Shown here in pieces: positions 1 to 8,332 of a DNA stretch of 64,000 bases (the stretch's first letter is position 1; the number at the start of each line of letters is the position of its first letter). The stretch is taken from positions 112,166 through 176,165 of the forward strand of contig JAIXYN010000059.1 in the NCBI GenBank assembly GCA_027490195.1. Reading direction: 5' to 3'. This DNA comes from Verrucomicrobiaceae bacterium (lineage in GTDB: Bacteria > Verrucomicrobiota > Verrucomicrobiia > Verrucomicrobiales > Verrucomicrobiaceae). The translations under genes were made by a program, and so were the position numbers. The notes under the pieces are model-generated. The model saw only the letters and a program-made list of their open reading frames with translations, had not been told where the DNA came from and made no database searches.

Positions 1-150
1 CTTGGCATCAAAAAGTCCCTTGGTGAGCCAAACAGGAAGACTCACATCGAAGATTCTCCTGCCATGCGTCAACAGGACCAGCAGGCAGAGCAACAAGCGC
101 AACAGATCCAAAGATTTGAGTCTTGGAACAGCGCTGTCTGAAGAATTCAT
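1..150 (-). CDS. Acyltransferase 3 family membrane protein, N-terminal 50 residues (cut by window start)
   Basis: The minus strand is open from an ATG at 150 to the window edge and encodes 50 residues. They begin with a short polar stretch and then a hydrophobic segment of the form SLDLLR...LLTHG, with Asp15, Arg18 and His29. This D-x-x-R...H pattern opens transmembrane helix 1 of acyltransferase-3 (OafA/WecH) proteins, which transfer acyl groups, often acetyl, onto extracytoplasmic glycans. The following residues (VWLTKGLFDAK) match the same region of the next acyltransferase in this window (EWLRKGVFDSK). The gene runs off the left edge, 41 bases beyond the stop of its neighbour, so it is probably co-transcribed. 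The product call rests on helix 1 only. Confidence 0.75.
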   Translation of the reverse strand, partial: MNSSDSAVPRLKSLDLLRLLLCLLVLLTHGRRIFDVSLPVWLTKGLFDAK

Positions 151-191
151 AGATTGTGCGAATGCACGCCCAAAGACTAAAAACAGGCGGG

Positions 192-1259
192 TTAGGATGG
201 CCGGGGGCGAGTGATCCACTGCCCCAGCTTGATGGCCGGCTTTTCAAGCACAAAATGCACAAACAAGGCAAGTCCAAGCGTCGTCAAAGTCGCAATGATG
301 AAGGCGAGAACTGGAGAGCCTGAAACAGCCGGCCCCACAAGTTTCTTCAAGGCGACGAGGATGGGATAATGCAGAATGTAGATGCTGTAGGAGAGGTCCA
401 CTTTCAGGTAATCCTGTAGCCGTGTCAGGACGAAGCGCATGGGTGGCCAGTGGATGGTCCCGGCAATGATGATCAGCGAGCCAAAACCGCAGAGATAGTA
501 GCCAAGCCAGATACTTGGCATGACATAACGCCAGGAGATGGAGGCATAGAGCACGAGGCCGAGGAGCAGCAGGCATCCCCAGATTGCATGATTCAATTTG
601 CTCCAAAAAGTGGACGGCACTCGGCACAAAAAAGTGCCAAGCCCAAACATGCCGAGGAAAGCCGCAGTGCCGACGACATGGCGGTCCAACCATGCACTCC
701 CAAGCACCAAGGCTGCAACGACCGTGCCAGCAATCCAGCTAGGGCTGCGCAGGATCACCCACGCCAGTAGAGGAAAAACCATGGAAATCTTGGCTTCGGT
801 CATCAACGTCCACACCGTGGGCAAAGCAAAGTCGGATTTCATGCCGGGTGCTACCAGCGTGCTCTGCAGAAACCACTGCTTCCACTGCAAACCGCTGCCG
901 TCCAAAAACCAGGCGGGCAAGCCCGTCACCTGCCCTGATCCACGCTGCTGCACACTCCACAGTACGATCAGAGCCAGCAGGAGCGCCGCCCAATAGACGG
1001 GATACAACCGCATGATGCGCCGAATGCCAAATTTCACATAGGCCGTGAAGGAAGGCACTTTGCTGCGGAGGGACAAGGCCAGCACGTAGCCGCTGAGAAC
1101 AAAAAACAACATCACGGCCGCCTTGGAATCGAAAACTCCTTTCCGCAGCCATTCTGGCCAGTGAAGTTCGAAGACTAGGCGAAAGTGCTGCGCCAAAACA
1201 ATAAACGCGGCGATGACTCGCAACGCGTCCAAAGCGATGATGCGCTCATGCGGGGCCAT
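192..1259 (-). CDS. Acyltransferase 3 (OafA/WecH-like) membrane protein
   Basis: This is a 355-residue polytopic protein with about ten predicted membrane segments. Helix 1 carries the family motif (Asp11, Arg14, His25 in ALDALR...AQH), followed by the MLFFVLSGYVL segment typical of acyltransferase 3. The family O-acylates surface polysaccharides, peptidoglycan or lipids at the membrane. The C-terminal helix ends with FVLEKPA, the usual (V/I)E(K/R)P motif. The reading frame extends upstream to a TTG at 1364 that overlaps the stop of the preceding glycosyltransferase; I prefer the ATG at 1259 because the family motif starts ten residues later and the upstream extension has no resemblance to the family. 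It is likely to modify the glycan made by this cluster. The substrate cannot be told from sequence. Confidence 0.88.
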   Translation of the reverse strand: MAPHERIIALDALRVIAAFIVLAQHFRLVFELHWPEWLRKGVFDSKAAVMLFFVLSGYVLALSLRSKVPSFTAYVKFGIRRIMRLYPVYWAALLLALIVLWSVQQRGSGQVTGLPAWFLDGSGLQWKQWFLQSTLVAPGMKSDFALPTVWTLMTEAKISMVFPLLAWVILRSPSWIAGTVVAALVLGSAWLDRHVVGTAAFLGMFGLGTFLCRVPSTFWSKLNHAIWGCLLLLGLVLYASISWRYVMPSIWLGYYLCGFGSLIIIAGTIHWPPMRFVLTRLQDYLKVDLSYSIYILHYPILVALKKLVGPAVSGSPVLAFIIATLTTLGLALFVHFVLEKPAIKLGQWITRPRPS

Positions 1260-1360
1260 GGGGCCGGAGACTTCGATGATTGTTTTTACCACTTGCTTTA
1301 AAACGACTGAACTGAAGGCCTGCTGCGCGAATATGGAACGATTATCTGAGAACGAAGCCT

Positions 1361-2356
1361 TCAATTTATTTCACCGGCCACTGACTCTTTTACGATGCTA
1401 GACCGGATCGTGTCCTCCAAAAGAACCGAACTGTTGAGTTCTTGTGCGATGAAATACAACGGACGCGTTCTCACTTCGCCAAGGATGGCTCCAACATACT
1501 CGCTAAGCACGGCAAGGATGAGGCAGATCAAAAAGAACATGCCGCTGGATTGGAGCGAGAGTGTCGTCCACCCTTCTGCGACCGTTGGTCTCAGCAGATA
1601 AACTACCATGACGTAGCATGCGTAAGACAGATTCAACATAGCCCCAAGCACTCCCATTGCGGTCACGATTCGCAGCGGATGCCGCGTATTGGCCACCAGT
1701 AAATTGACGGCAGTGACCACTTCGCTATGCCACGGAGGGGGGCGGTAGCCCTTGCGATTCTTAAGCTGATATGGAAAAAACTCATGCTGGTAGCCGAGCG
1801 ATAAGGTCATCACCCGCAGATACCGGCTCTGCTCACGCACTTGCAGCAAGGCATTCACTGCCTGACGGCTCATAACGCGAAAATCAGACACGCCGCGTTT
1901 GAGGTCAACCCCAAGGTGTTTGCGGCAGTAGTTGCGGAACAAACCTCCGCACCATTCCCGAAAAAATCGACGCCTGAGCTGGTTCTCCGCCATTCCATGA
2001 ACAATGCCGCCACTCTTACGGCAGCAGTCAATCATCGAAGGAATGAGATCAAAGGGGTCGGACCTAGGATCGAGCGTTACAACAAAATCGCCAATGGCGG
2101 ATTCAATACCGGCCGTCAGAGCCACTTCCCTGCCGAAGGGTTTTGAAAGCAGCATGTACCGAATGCGCTGAATTGTCTTCAAAAGTGGACGTATTGCATC
2201 GGCGGTGCCGTCGGTGGACCCATCATCCACCAGGACGATCTCAAAAAAGCGGTATCGCTCTTTCAGGACAGAGTCGATACCCGTGACGACTTCCTCAATG
2301 AGGCCAGCATCCTGCTGCAACGGAACGACAATGCTGATGACTGTGTTTGTATCCAT
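1361..2356 (-). CDS. GT2 glycosyltransferase with C-terminal membrane helices (GtrB/ArnC/DPM1-like)
   Basis: A 331-residue GT-A fold transferase. The N-terminus has a beta strand with ISIVVPLQQD and then LVDDGSTDGT, the nucleotide-sugar binding motif. The middle has SDFRVMSRQAV, conserved in polyprenyl-phosphate sugar transferases. Two to three membrane helices lie near residues 225-300. Proteins of this layout move hexose onto undecaprenyl phosphate, giving a donor for periplasmic glycosylation. One oddity: where relatives read D-A-D-x-Q-D-P-P-E, this protein reads LDPRSDPFDL, so the metal-binding DxD is not preserved and the loop is one residue shorter. Activity may be altered. It lies upstream of an acyltransferase on the same strand. 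Family call firm, substrate unknown. Confidence 0.85.
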   Translation of the reverse strand: MDTNTVISIVVPLQQDAGLIEEVVTGIDSVLKERYRFFEIVLVDDGSTDGTADAIRPLLKTIQRIRYMLLSKPFGREVALTAGIESAIGDFVVTLDPRSDPFDLIPSMIDCCRKSGGIVHGMAENQLRRRFFREWCGGLFRNYCRKHLGVDLKRGVSDFRVMSRQAVNALLQVREQSRYLRVMTLSLGYQHEFFPYQLKNRKGYRPPPWHSEVVTAVNLLVANTRHPLRIVTAMGVLGAMLNLSYACYVMVVYLLRPTVAEGWTTLSLQSSGMFFLICLILAVLSEYVGAILGEVRTRPLYFIAQELNSSVLLEDTIRSSIVKESVAGEIN

Positions 2357-2422
2357 GAAGTGAAACGATGGTCAGGGGAGGACGAAATGCACGCGCTCAT
2401 CCGGATTCCAGCACATACCCGC

Positions 2423-3529
2423 TTATGCTACAGCATTTTTCAGCAGTTCATTGATTTCATCTTCCACATCGAAGATGTTGTCAATCTTGCCTCCCATCAC
2501 ATGAATAACGGAGGGCAAAACGGGATCGCGATGAAAAAGAATGGGGCGACCATCGTCGATCTCGCTCAACGGCAGAATGGTCTTGATCGTCCATAACGAA
2601 TCCTGGTACTTGGTTCCTCTCAGCGCGGGCAAATAGCGGGAAGCATCTGCCAACATCAATTCGAAATGACTTTGTTTCTCCATCGCATTGAACGTCTCAT
2701 AGGGATTCTCGGCCCGTGTGAAGTCCTTTTCCGTCCAAGCAGCATGCGGTGTGTAACGCACATGGCTGAGGGTGGTCAGCCCCAGCGATGGAAACGGCAG
2801 GAATGAAAAAAAGGGGCCGCACATCATCGTAACCGAAATTCCATCCAGTTCTGTCGGCAGTTTCACAAGAGCCAATTCAGCGAGTTCGTATTTCAGCGGT
2901 ACGGGAGGCAGCCCAGAGGCGGCGGTAATACGGTTCAGGCCAGCGTAGGTGGCATTGAATATGAACCGACATTCGATTTCAGAGCCATCAGAGAGACCGG
3001 CAACGGCCCCGGAAGTGTGGGGAGAAGCTGTTTTGACCGTGGTGCGCAAGCGCACTTCAATTCCCGCAGCCTCCATTTTTTTGCGCAGGGTGTCCCTGAG
3101 TACCGAGAAGTCGAATGCGCACTCCTGAGCGATCCATGTTCGTTCCGTAAGCGCAGGATCAAACAAGCGTTGGATTGCAACTGGCGGCTCTTTCAATGGC
3201 GCGCCCACACGCTTCATGAAGGTTTCAAACTGATTTGCGGTGACTTTTGAAAAGTGCCGGGCAACGGCATAAACTTTCGTGAAGTCATCCACGATCGCCG
3301 ATTGATTCGATTGGCGAAACCGCTCGTAGTTTTGGCGTGCCCGATAGGCGGTCATCAGGCTGCGAGGGTAATGATAACCGCCATGAACCCGCGCCTGGTT
3401 TATCCGCGAAGCCTGCGTGAACAGATCGTCGGCCTCCTCAATCACGATGGGATGCCAGCCCCGTTCATGAAGCATCATCGCGATGGAGCAGCCAAAGTAG
3501 CCGCCTCCTGTGATGATGATTGAGCGCAT
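2423..3529 (-). CDS. FAD-dependent oxidoreductase (DAO family)
   Basis: A 368-residue protein beginning with a Rossmann beta-alpha-beta fold: IIITGGGYFGCSIA (GxGxxG type, residues 3-16) and an acidic residue at the end of strand 2 (IVIEEAD). This is the dinucleotide-binding start of D-amino-acid-oxidase-like flavoproteins. The C-terminal VIHVMGGKIDNIFD segment fits the second FAD-contacting region. The ATG at 3529 is chosen over an upstream TTG because it places the Rossmann motif at the very N-terminus. Its position between glycosyltransferase genes suggests oxidation of a sugar or amino-sugar intermediate; that role is inference. Homologues of this type occur in other polysaccharide clusters without a proven reaction. 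Confidence 0.75.
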   Translation of the reverse strand: MRSIIITGGGYFGCSIAMMLHERGWHPIVIEEADDLFTQASRINQARVHGGYHYPRSLMTAYRARQNYERFRQSNQSAIVDDFTKVYAVARHFSKVTANQFETFMKRVGAPLKEPPVAIQRLFDPALTERTWIAQECAFDFSVLRDTLRKKMEAAGIEVRLRTTVKTASPHTSGAVAGLSDGSEIECRFIFNATYAGLNRITAASGLPPVPLKYELAELALVKLPTELDGISVTMMCGPFFSFLPFPSLGLTTLSHVRYTPHAAWTEKDFTRAENPYETFNAMEKQSHFELMLADASRYLPALRGTKYQDSLWTIKTILPLSEIDDGRPILFHRDPVLPSVIHVMGGKIDNIFDVEDEINELLKNAVA

Positions 3530-3633
3530 GCTAACGAAGCAATATGGGCTAGGGAGCAAAGAAACTGAGATCCTGGAATTCAGAAAATTACCAAGATGCT
3601 AGCCCACACTCGAGGTGCCGGTAATCCGGCGTG

Positions 3634-4404
3634 TTACGCTCTGCGCTCGTAGATATCCTGGCGCCAAAGCCCCAGACGATGACAAAGGAATTTTAGCGCG
3701 GATTTGAAGATGGTAAGCTGGCAGGCCACTGCCTTGCCGAATGGAAGCTGGGAATGCTCTTTACCATAGCGCGTCGGATGAGGAATTTCACCGATGCGAG
3801 CCTTGTAAACCACGGCTTGAATCATCATATCCAGATCAAAATCAAAGCGATTGCTCAATTGATCCAGCGGAACCGAACGCAAAAAAGAACCGCTGTAGGC
3901 ACGGTAGCCGTCGTGATAGTCACTGATGCTGGTGCCGAGCATGCGGTTTTGCAGCCATGTCGTCGCCCGAATGGGAATATACTTCCATATTGGCATGTTG
4001 TTTTTAAGTGCATCGCCCAGGACCATTCGTGTCCCCGTGACGACATCAAAACCCTCATCACGGATTTTGGCAATGAATTGCTCTGCGTAGGATGGGTCGT
4101 ATTGATTATCCCCATGAACCAGCACCACAATGTCGGCATTGCTTGCAATCGCTGCCTTGTAACCCGATTTTTGGGCACCGCCGTACCCTTTGTTGGTGGT
4201 GTGAGTGATCACGGTGGCTCCTGCATCTGCGGCAATCTTGCTGGTGTCATCGCGACTGCCGTCATCCACTGCAAAAATCTCATCAACACAGTTAGCAGGT
4301 AGCGCGGAAATGGCCTGTGCCACGACACCTGCCACATTGTAGGATGGCATTACTACGGCTACACGAGGTCGGCTTTTCGCTTTTGTTTGGGAATCTTCGT
4401 TCAT
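3634..4404 (-). CDS. GT2 glycosyltransferase (DPM/DPG-synthase-like)
   Basis: A 256-residue cytoplasmic GT-A transferase without clear membrane helices. It shows VVMPSYNVAG at the N-terminus, then FAVDDGSRDDT, and VHGDNQYDPSY, which corresponds to the catalytic D-x-D/Q-Y-D-P region of dolichyl-phosphate-mannose-synthase-like enzymes. A late DYHDGYRAYS segment matches the conserved acceptor-side motif. Such enzymes load a hexose onto a polyprenyl phosphate carrier or onto a growing lipid-linked glycan. The ATG at 4404 is used, since the frame upstream to 4479 opens only with a non-ATG codon and overlaps the neighbouring SDR gene. Same strand and close spacing argue for one operon. Confidence 0.85.
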   Translation of the reverse strand: MNEDSQTKAKSRPRVAVVMPSYNVAGVVAQAISALPANCVDEIFAVDDGSRDDTSKIAADAGATVITHTTNKGYGGAQKSGYKAAIASNADIVVLVHGDNQYDPSYAEQFIAKIRDEGFDVVTGTRMVLGDALKNNMPIWKYIPIRATTWLQNRMLGTSISDYHDGYRAYSGSFLRSVPLDQLSNRFDFDLDMMIQAVVYKARIGEIPHPTRYGKEHSQLPFGKAVACQLTIFKSALKFLCHRLGLWRQDIYERRA

Positions 4405-4435
4405 CAGTATGTAATTGGGATAAAATTGAGAGGAC

Positions 4436-5275
4436 TCAGGAAGCCCGCGAGAGGCGCTGCTGTTCCACAAAAGAAGCAATGTCGCTCATCGCTGTCGCCT
4501 TATCGTGAAAGTAGCCGTTTGCGCCACCAAAAAAAGTGTCATACTTCGTCCGGAAATCATATCTGGCTGCGTTCTCCGAGGCCCCATTCGTCAATTCAAC
4601 ATGGAACACCTCTCGCGCCACCACGCTGATGCCTAGCGGTTCAGTCGCAACATTGACCAAAGGCAATTCATGAGCTAGGCAGATTTCGATGTCCTGCCAT
4701 AGCCGGTCGAGGCTATAAAACTGGTAAACCGAATGGGCATTGATCTTTTCGACCTCGTGGTCATGCATGAGGTCGTACAGTGCATTCTTTTTCAATCCCA
4801 AGCCATAGATGGCCGGCAGACGAATGATCGTCACCTTCGGAAAATGCTCGCAAATCGTCATTTCAAATTGGTGCCGGTGCCTGCCGTAAGACGTCTGGTA
4901 TTCGCCGTCGATCCTTGAATCTTCATTCACTTGACTGGGATTTCCATACACATCGACAGTCGAAATCAGAATGAGCTGCTCGGCAGTGACGCTCCTGAGG
5001 TTTTCCATCAATTGATCGATGTTTTCTTTATCCTGCTCGGGACGAAGATTCGCCATCCATTTGGTTCCAGACACCCCGCTGCAAACCAGCAGGTCATAGT
5101 GATTGCCCACAATTTCCTGAATGTTACGGGAGTTGAAAAAATCGTCAAAAGGGTGCTGGCGGGCCAGATTCCCACCGACTAGGCCAGTGTGGCCGATCAA
5201 AGCGGATTTGACTGCGTTCAATGATTTCACAACGAGAAGTTTGGCTGGTCTTTCCCTGAAGCTTGCCCAACGCAT
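4436..5275 (-). CDS. NAD(P)-dependent epimerase/dehydratase-like SDR with altered catalytic motif
   Basis: A 279-residue extended-SDR-like protein. The N-terminus carries the dinucleotide-binding motif SALIGHTGLVGGNL, and the middle shows ISTVDVYG, the usual Ser/Thr-containing strand before the active site. Where the family has YxxxK the protein has YGRHR, so the catalytic Lys appears replaced by Arg. Further motifs (IRLPAIYG, then VNVATEP) match sugar-nucleotide epimerase/reductase folds. It may act on a nucleotide sugar for this cluster, or be a non-canonical binding protein. Start set at the ATG at 5275; a GTG at 5230, closer to the Rossmann motif, is also possible. Confidence 0.7.
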   Translation of the reverse strand: MRWASFRERPAKLLVVKSLNAVKSALIGHTGLVGGNLARQHPFDDFFNSRNIQEIVGNHYDLLVCSGVSGTKWMANLRPEQDKENIDQLMENLRSVTAEQLILISTVDVYGNPSQVNEDSRIDGEYQTSYGRHRHQFEMTICEHFPKVTIIRLPAIYGLGLKKNALYDLMHDHEVEKINAHSVYQFYSLDRLWQDIEICLAHELPLVNVATEPLGISVVAREVFHVELTNGASENAARYDFRTKYDTFFGGANGYFHDKATAMSDIASFVEQQRLSRAS

Positions 5276-5297
5276 GAGCAAAGCCAGAAGTGCATGG

Positions 5298-6995
5298 TCA
5301 TGGCTGATCGATTGAGTCTATGATTGGTCCGGTATTGAGCAAGTAAACTCCGGGCTGCACCTGCTTGCCGGCCTTTCTGGCGTAAGTTAGCAGCCATGGC
5401 TGCGGAGTTTTTTTGAGCATGTCCCGTATCTGCTGCTCGAAAGGAGCAAAGTGGACGCCTGGCTGAATGTCTGGCCGATAAAATTTGTCCTCCACGACCA
5501 GCCACGAAATTTTATTGTCCTTGCAGAAGGCTCGCACATCCGCCTGCATAGGAGAATAGAAAGCCTTGAGCAAGGCAGTATGGCGCTCCATCACAAGCTT
5601 CCGGTAGCGGGTAAAGATAACCGCATGAGAAGATTCATGGCTAACGAAGACACTGCGGTGGCACAGCACTGGAACGAGATCTGCAGTGCGGGGAAAGCAG
5701 GCGATCATCTCCTCCCCACCTGTGCGCGCGAGTGCGGTGTACAAGGGGGCATACTCGGAGCTATCCTCAGCACCTTTGCCACTGATGACGGGGGCTCTGA
5801 CCACGAACATGGCCGCAAGCAGCACCAGCATCCCCTGACGTGCACGCTTTGACGATATCAGCCCCACAGCGGCATCCAGCAGCATGGACCAAGCAATGAG
5901 GCCCAGCACCGGGATGGTCCAAATGAGATAGCGCGACGATTCGAACAACTTGGGCAGCAGCAACTCCGCCACCTGGAAAGTCACCATTGAGACCACGGCG
6001 AGCGTGAGCAGCACAACGGCTTTTTCCCTGCTTCGGTGCCAGAGGATGAACATGGCTAGCAAAAACGCGAGAACAGCGGAGACGTGCAGTAGCAGGACAC
6101 CCGCAGTGGCCAGCCCGGACGACAGGGTTGCCAGATGCCGAATCACTGGCTCCATCAGCACCTTATCCCATGGAAGGAGAGGCCCAGGAAGCAATTGATA
6201 CAGCGGCAACTGCGGCCACAGCGGGACACGGCCTCCTACACCATAGAGTGGGTCAGTCTGTATCTGCGCCAGAGTCACCTGAGGCCCCATGAAGGGATGC
6301 ATGGCCATTTCACGGCTTTTCAGCAGCACCAGCGTGCTGCCAACAGCAACCGCCAGGAGCAAAGGCCACTGCGCCCGCAACTGAGCACGAACATTGAAGG
6401 TTTGCCGCCAGCCACTTAGCGCCTCTCCATGCAGCCAAACAAAGGCATATACAGGCGCAAGCAACACAAAGAGCATGGGGTACAGCGGCGCAGCAAGGAA
6501 CAAACACAGCGCAGCCAAACCAGCCCGGCCACTAAGCAGTGCCAGAAGGAACCCGCAGACCACAGGCCAGGCAAAACTACGCGCAAAGCCCCCGCTAATG
6601 CCAATCCACGCATCGGAAAGAAAGAGCAAACCCATGGCAATCCAGCCAAGTCGAGCACCGCCCAAACGAAGGCCGATATGAAAAATCAGAAAAGCCGTCA
6701 ACGCCAGTAAAACCAGAGCAATGGCCTTTCCCACCAATAGCGTGGGGAGCATCAGATGCACGGCGTCATACACCGCCGCCGCTAAATAAGGCTGGTAAAC
6801 CTTGGAGCAATCAATCCATGGATCATCAGGCTGAAAGCCGCTGCCAGGCACTGCGTCCAGCCATACATAATGCTGCGCAATATCATCCGTGATCAGCAAG
6901 GGCTTTAGCAAAGTTTGCCCTTGCAGGAGCAAGGTCAAAAGGCACGCCGCCGCCAAAGCAAACCATGCCATGGCCGATGAAGAAATTTTTGTCAT
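5298..6995 (-). CDS. Large polytopic membrane protein, GT-C-like (unrecognised)
   Basis: A 565-residue protein with about ten hydrophobic segments in the first 400 residues and a soluble C-terminal domain. The first helix (ALAAACLLTLLLQG) is followed by a loop with TDDIAQHYVWLD, whose acidic pair resembles the first periplasmic loop of GT-C enzymes that use lipid-linked sugars. I do not recognise a named family. An alternative ATG at 7034 would overlap the upstream acyltransferase by 29 bases; the ATG at 6995 leaves a 10-base gap and puts the first helix near the N-terminus. In this context a role as a membrane glycosyltransferase or glycan-modifying enzyme is plausible but unproven. Confidence 0.7.
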   Translation of the reverse strand: MTKISSSAMAWFALAAACLLTLLLQGQTLLKPLLITDDIAQHYVWLDAVPGSGFQPDDPWIDCSKVYQPYLAAAVYDAVHLMLPTLLVGKAIALVLLALTAFLIFHIGLRLGGARLGWIAMGLLFLSDAWIGISGGFARSFAWPVVCGFLLALLSGRAGLAALCLFLAAPLYPMLFVLLAPVYAFVWLHGEALSGWRQTFNVRAQLRAQWPLLLAVAVGSTLVLLKSREMAMHPFMGPQVTLAQIQTDPLYGVGGRVPLWPQLPLYQLLPGPLLPWDKVLMEPVIRHLATLSSGLATAGVLLLHVSAVLAFLLAMFILWHRSREKAVVLLTLAVVSMVTFQVAELLLPKLFESSRYLIWTIPVLGLIAWSMLLDAAVGLISSKRARQGMLVLLAAMFVVRAPVISGKGAEDSSEYAPLYTALARTGGEEMIACFPRTADLVPVLCHRSVFVSHESSHAVIFTRYRKLVMERHTALLKAFYSPMQADVRAFCKDNKISWLVVEDKFYRPDIQPGVHFAPFEQQIRDMLKKTPQPWLLTYARKAGKQVQPGVYLLNTGPIIDSIDQP

Positions 6996-7005
6996 GAAAT
7001 CAGGT

Positions 7006-8103
7006 TCAAGGAGCCCTTTGCGTTGTTGCGCCATGAACGTCCGAAGCGGGCCATTTCAGAGACTTACACCAACGGTTTAGCGGACGCTCCAACCATTTAA
7101 AAACAGCCTGACCAAACAACACGGACACCGCCACTACCAGAAGCAAAAAGAGATTGATCCACAAAGGATCGTTGCCCAGCATCTGGGGCTTCACCACGGC
7201 AAAGACCGCCATCAAAACAAAACCATGAGACAGGAAGATGGAGTAGCTGGCGCGGCCCAGGTTCCAATGATCCTTCAATCTCCAGCGATCTACCAAGCAT
7301 GAGCGCTCCCACAAAGCCAAGCCACTAATGCCCGAGGCAAATACCACGGCCCAGAAACATTTCTGCCACATAACCGGCTTTGAGGCGAGCCAGAAGTACT
7401 GACAGGAGCCGATAAGCAGGCCGGTTGCGGCGAGGCTGCATAAAAAGATACCTATGGATCTGCTGCTGCTCTGCTTGACACATTCAGCCGCCGCCACTCC
7501 GGCAGCAAACTCCAAAATGAATGGATGCGTAAGAAACCCAAGCCCGGAGATGGCCGGGCGAATACCCAGCAGCATACCACTCACTCCCAGCAGAACAGAC
7601 AGCGTAAGCAAAGTGGGAAGAACCCACTTTTTTGGCAAAACCAAGCATACCGCAAGAATCGTCATGAAGAACATCTCAAAGGACAGAGTCCAAGCCGACA
7701 CAATGAGAGGAAATGAAGTCTGTGGCAGCGCAAGAAATGAAGGTATGATCTGGTAGCAAGATGCGCTTCTGCCAGGGATAAAATAAAGCACCAGAACTTT
7801 AAACAAGCTTAACGTTATCAGCAGCGGATACAGCCGCCAAAAGCGCCGCAGGAAAAAATTGCGCATGGCATCGGGCTTGCCAGCATCCTCTCGGTGTGCC
7901 GCCCAAAGGACAAACCCGCTGAGCACAAAGAAAAAATCAACCCTGAAGGTGCTGTGGTTGAACATGCTGCCCAGCCACTCTTGACTCCAGTAACGCGTGG
8001 AATGCACACCCACATGATGGCACACCACCAGCACCGCAAAAATTCCACGCATCGTCTGAATGCCATGAAGGAAAGGTCGCGCGGTGATTTCAGGATAGGC
8101 CAT
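7006..8103 (-). CDS. Acyltransferase 3 (OafA/WecH-like) membrane protein
   Basis: A 365-residue polytopic protein. Helix 1 reads GIQTMRGIFAVLVVCHHVG, with Arg19 and His29/His30 matching the R...H signature of acyltransferase 3, and the next segment FFFVLSGFVL is typical. The C-terminus ends with AVFKWLERPLNRW, the conserved E(K/R)P close. It starts at an ATG at 8103. It would transfer an acyl group to a glycan or lipid at the membrane. It is the second intact family member in the cluster, and its sequence differs clearly from the copy at 192-1259, so the two probably act on different hydroxyls or sugars. Confidence 0.88.
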   Translation of the reverse strand: MAYPEITARPFLHGIQTMRGIFAVLVVCHHVGVHSTRYWSQEWLGSMFNHSTFRVDFFFVLSGFVLWAAHREDAGKPDAMRNFFLRRFWRLYPLLITLSLFKVLVLYFIPGRSASCYQIIPSFLALPQTSFPLIVSAWTLSFEMFFMTILAVCLVLPKKWVLPTLLTLSVLLGVSGMLLGIRPAISGLGFLTHPFILEFAAGVAAAECVKQSSSRSIGIFLCSLAATGLLIGSCQYFWLASKPVMWQKCFWAVVFASGISGLALWERSCLVDRWRLKDHWNLGRASYSIFLSHGFVLMAVFAVVKPQMLGNDPLWINLFLLLVVAVSVLFGQAVFKWLERPLNRWCKSLKWPASDVHGATTQRAP

Positions 8104-8186
8104 TAATTTTTATACTTCCAAATAGGTTCAGCTACCCAAAATGCAGGAATGCTACCAATGTCGGTGTCTGCCAAGATTCGTTCGAA

Positions 8187-8332
8187 TTAATCCTGAATTG
8201 ACTCATGCCAGCGGTGATGATTGGCCAAAAAGCCAGCCAGATGGTCAACATAGACCGGATCAGAGGTCCATGAATTGATCCGCCTGAGAACAATCTAGGA
8301 AATATTTGCCACCACTCAAGATGGCATCCCAT
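8187..8332 (-). pseudogene. Possible short ORF or decayed gene remnant
   Basis: The 228-base gap between 8104 and 8331 holds no full gene. An ATG at 8332 overlaps the stop of the upstream gene as TGATG and opens a frame to 8132 with one hydrophobic stretch. In another frame, ending at 8187, the strand reads INSWTSDPVYVDHLAGFLANH and a little more before its stop; this looks like a genuine protein C-terminus lacking its start. Either a frameshift split a small gene or one of the readings is chance. No family is recognised. Confidence 0.25.
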
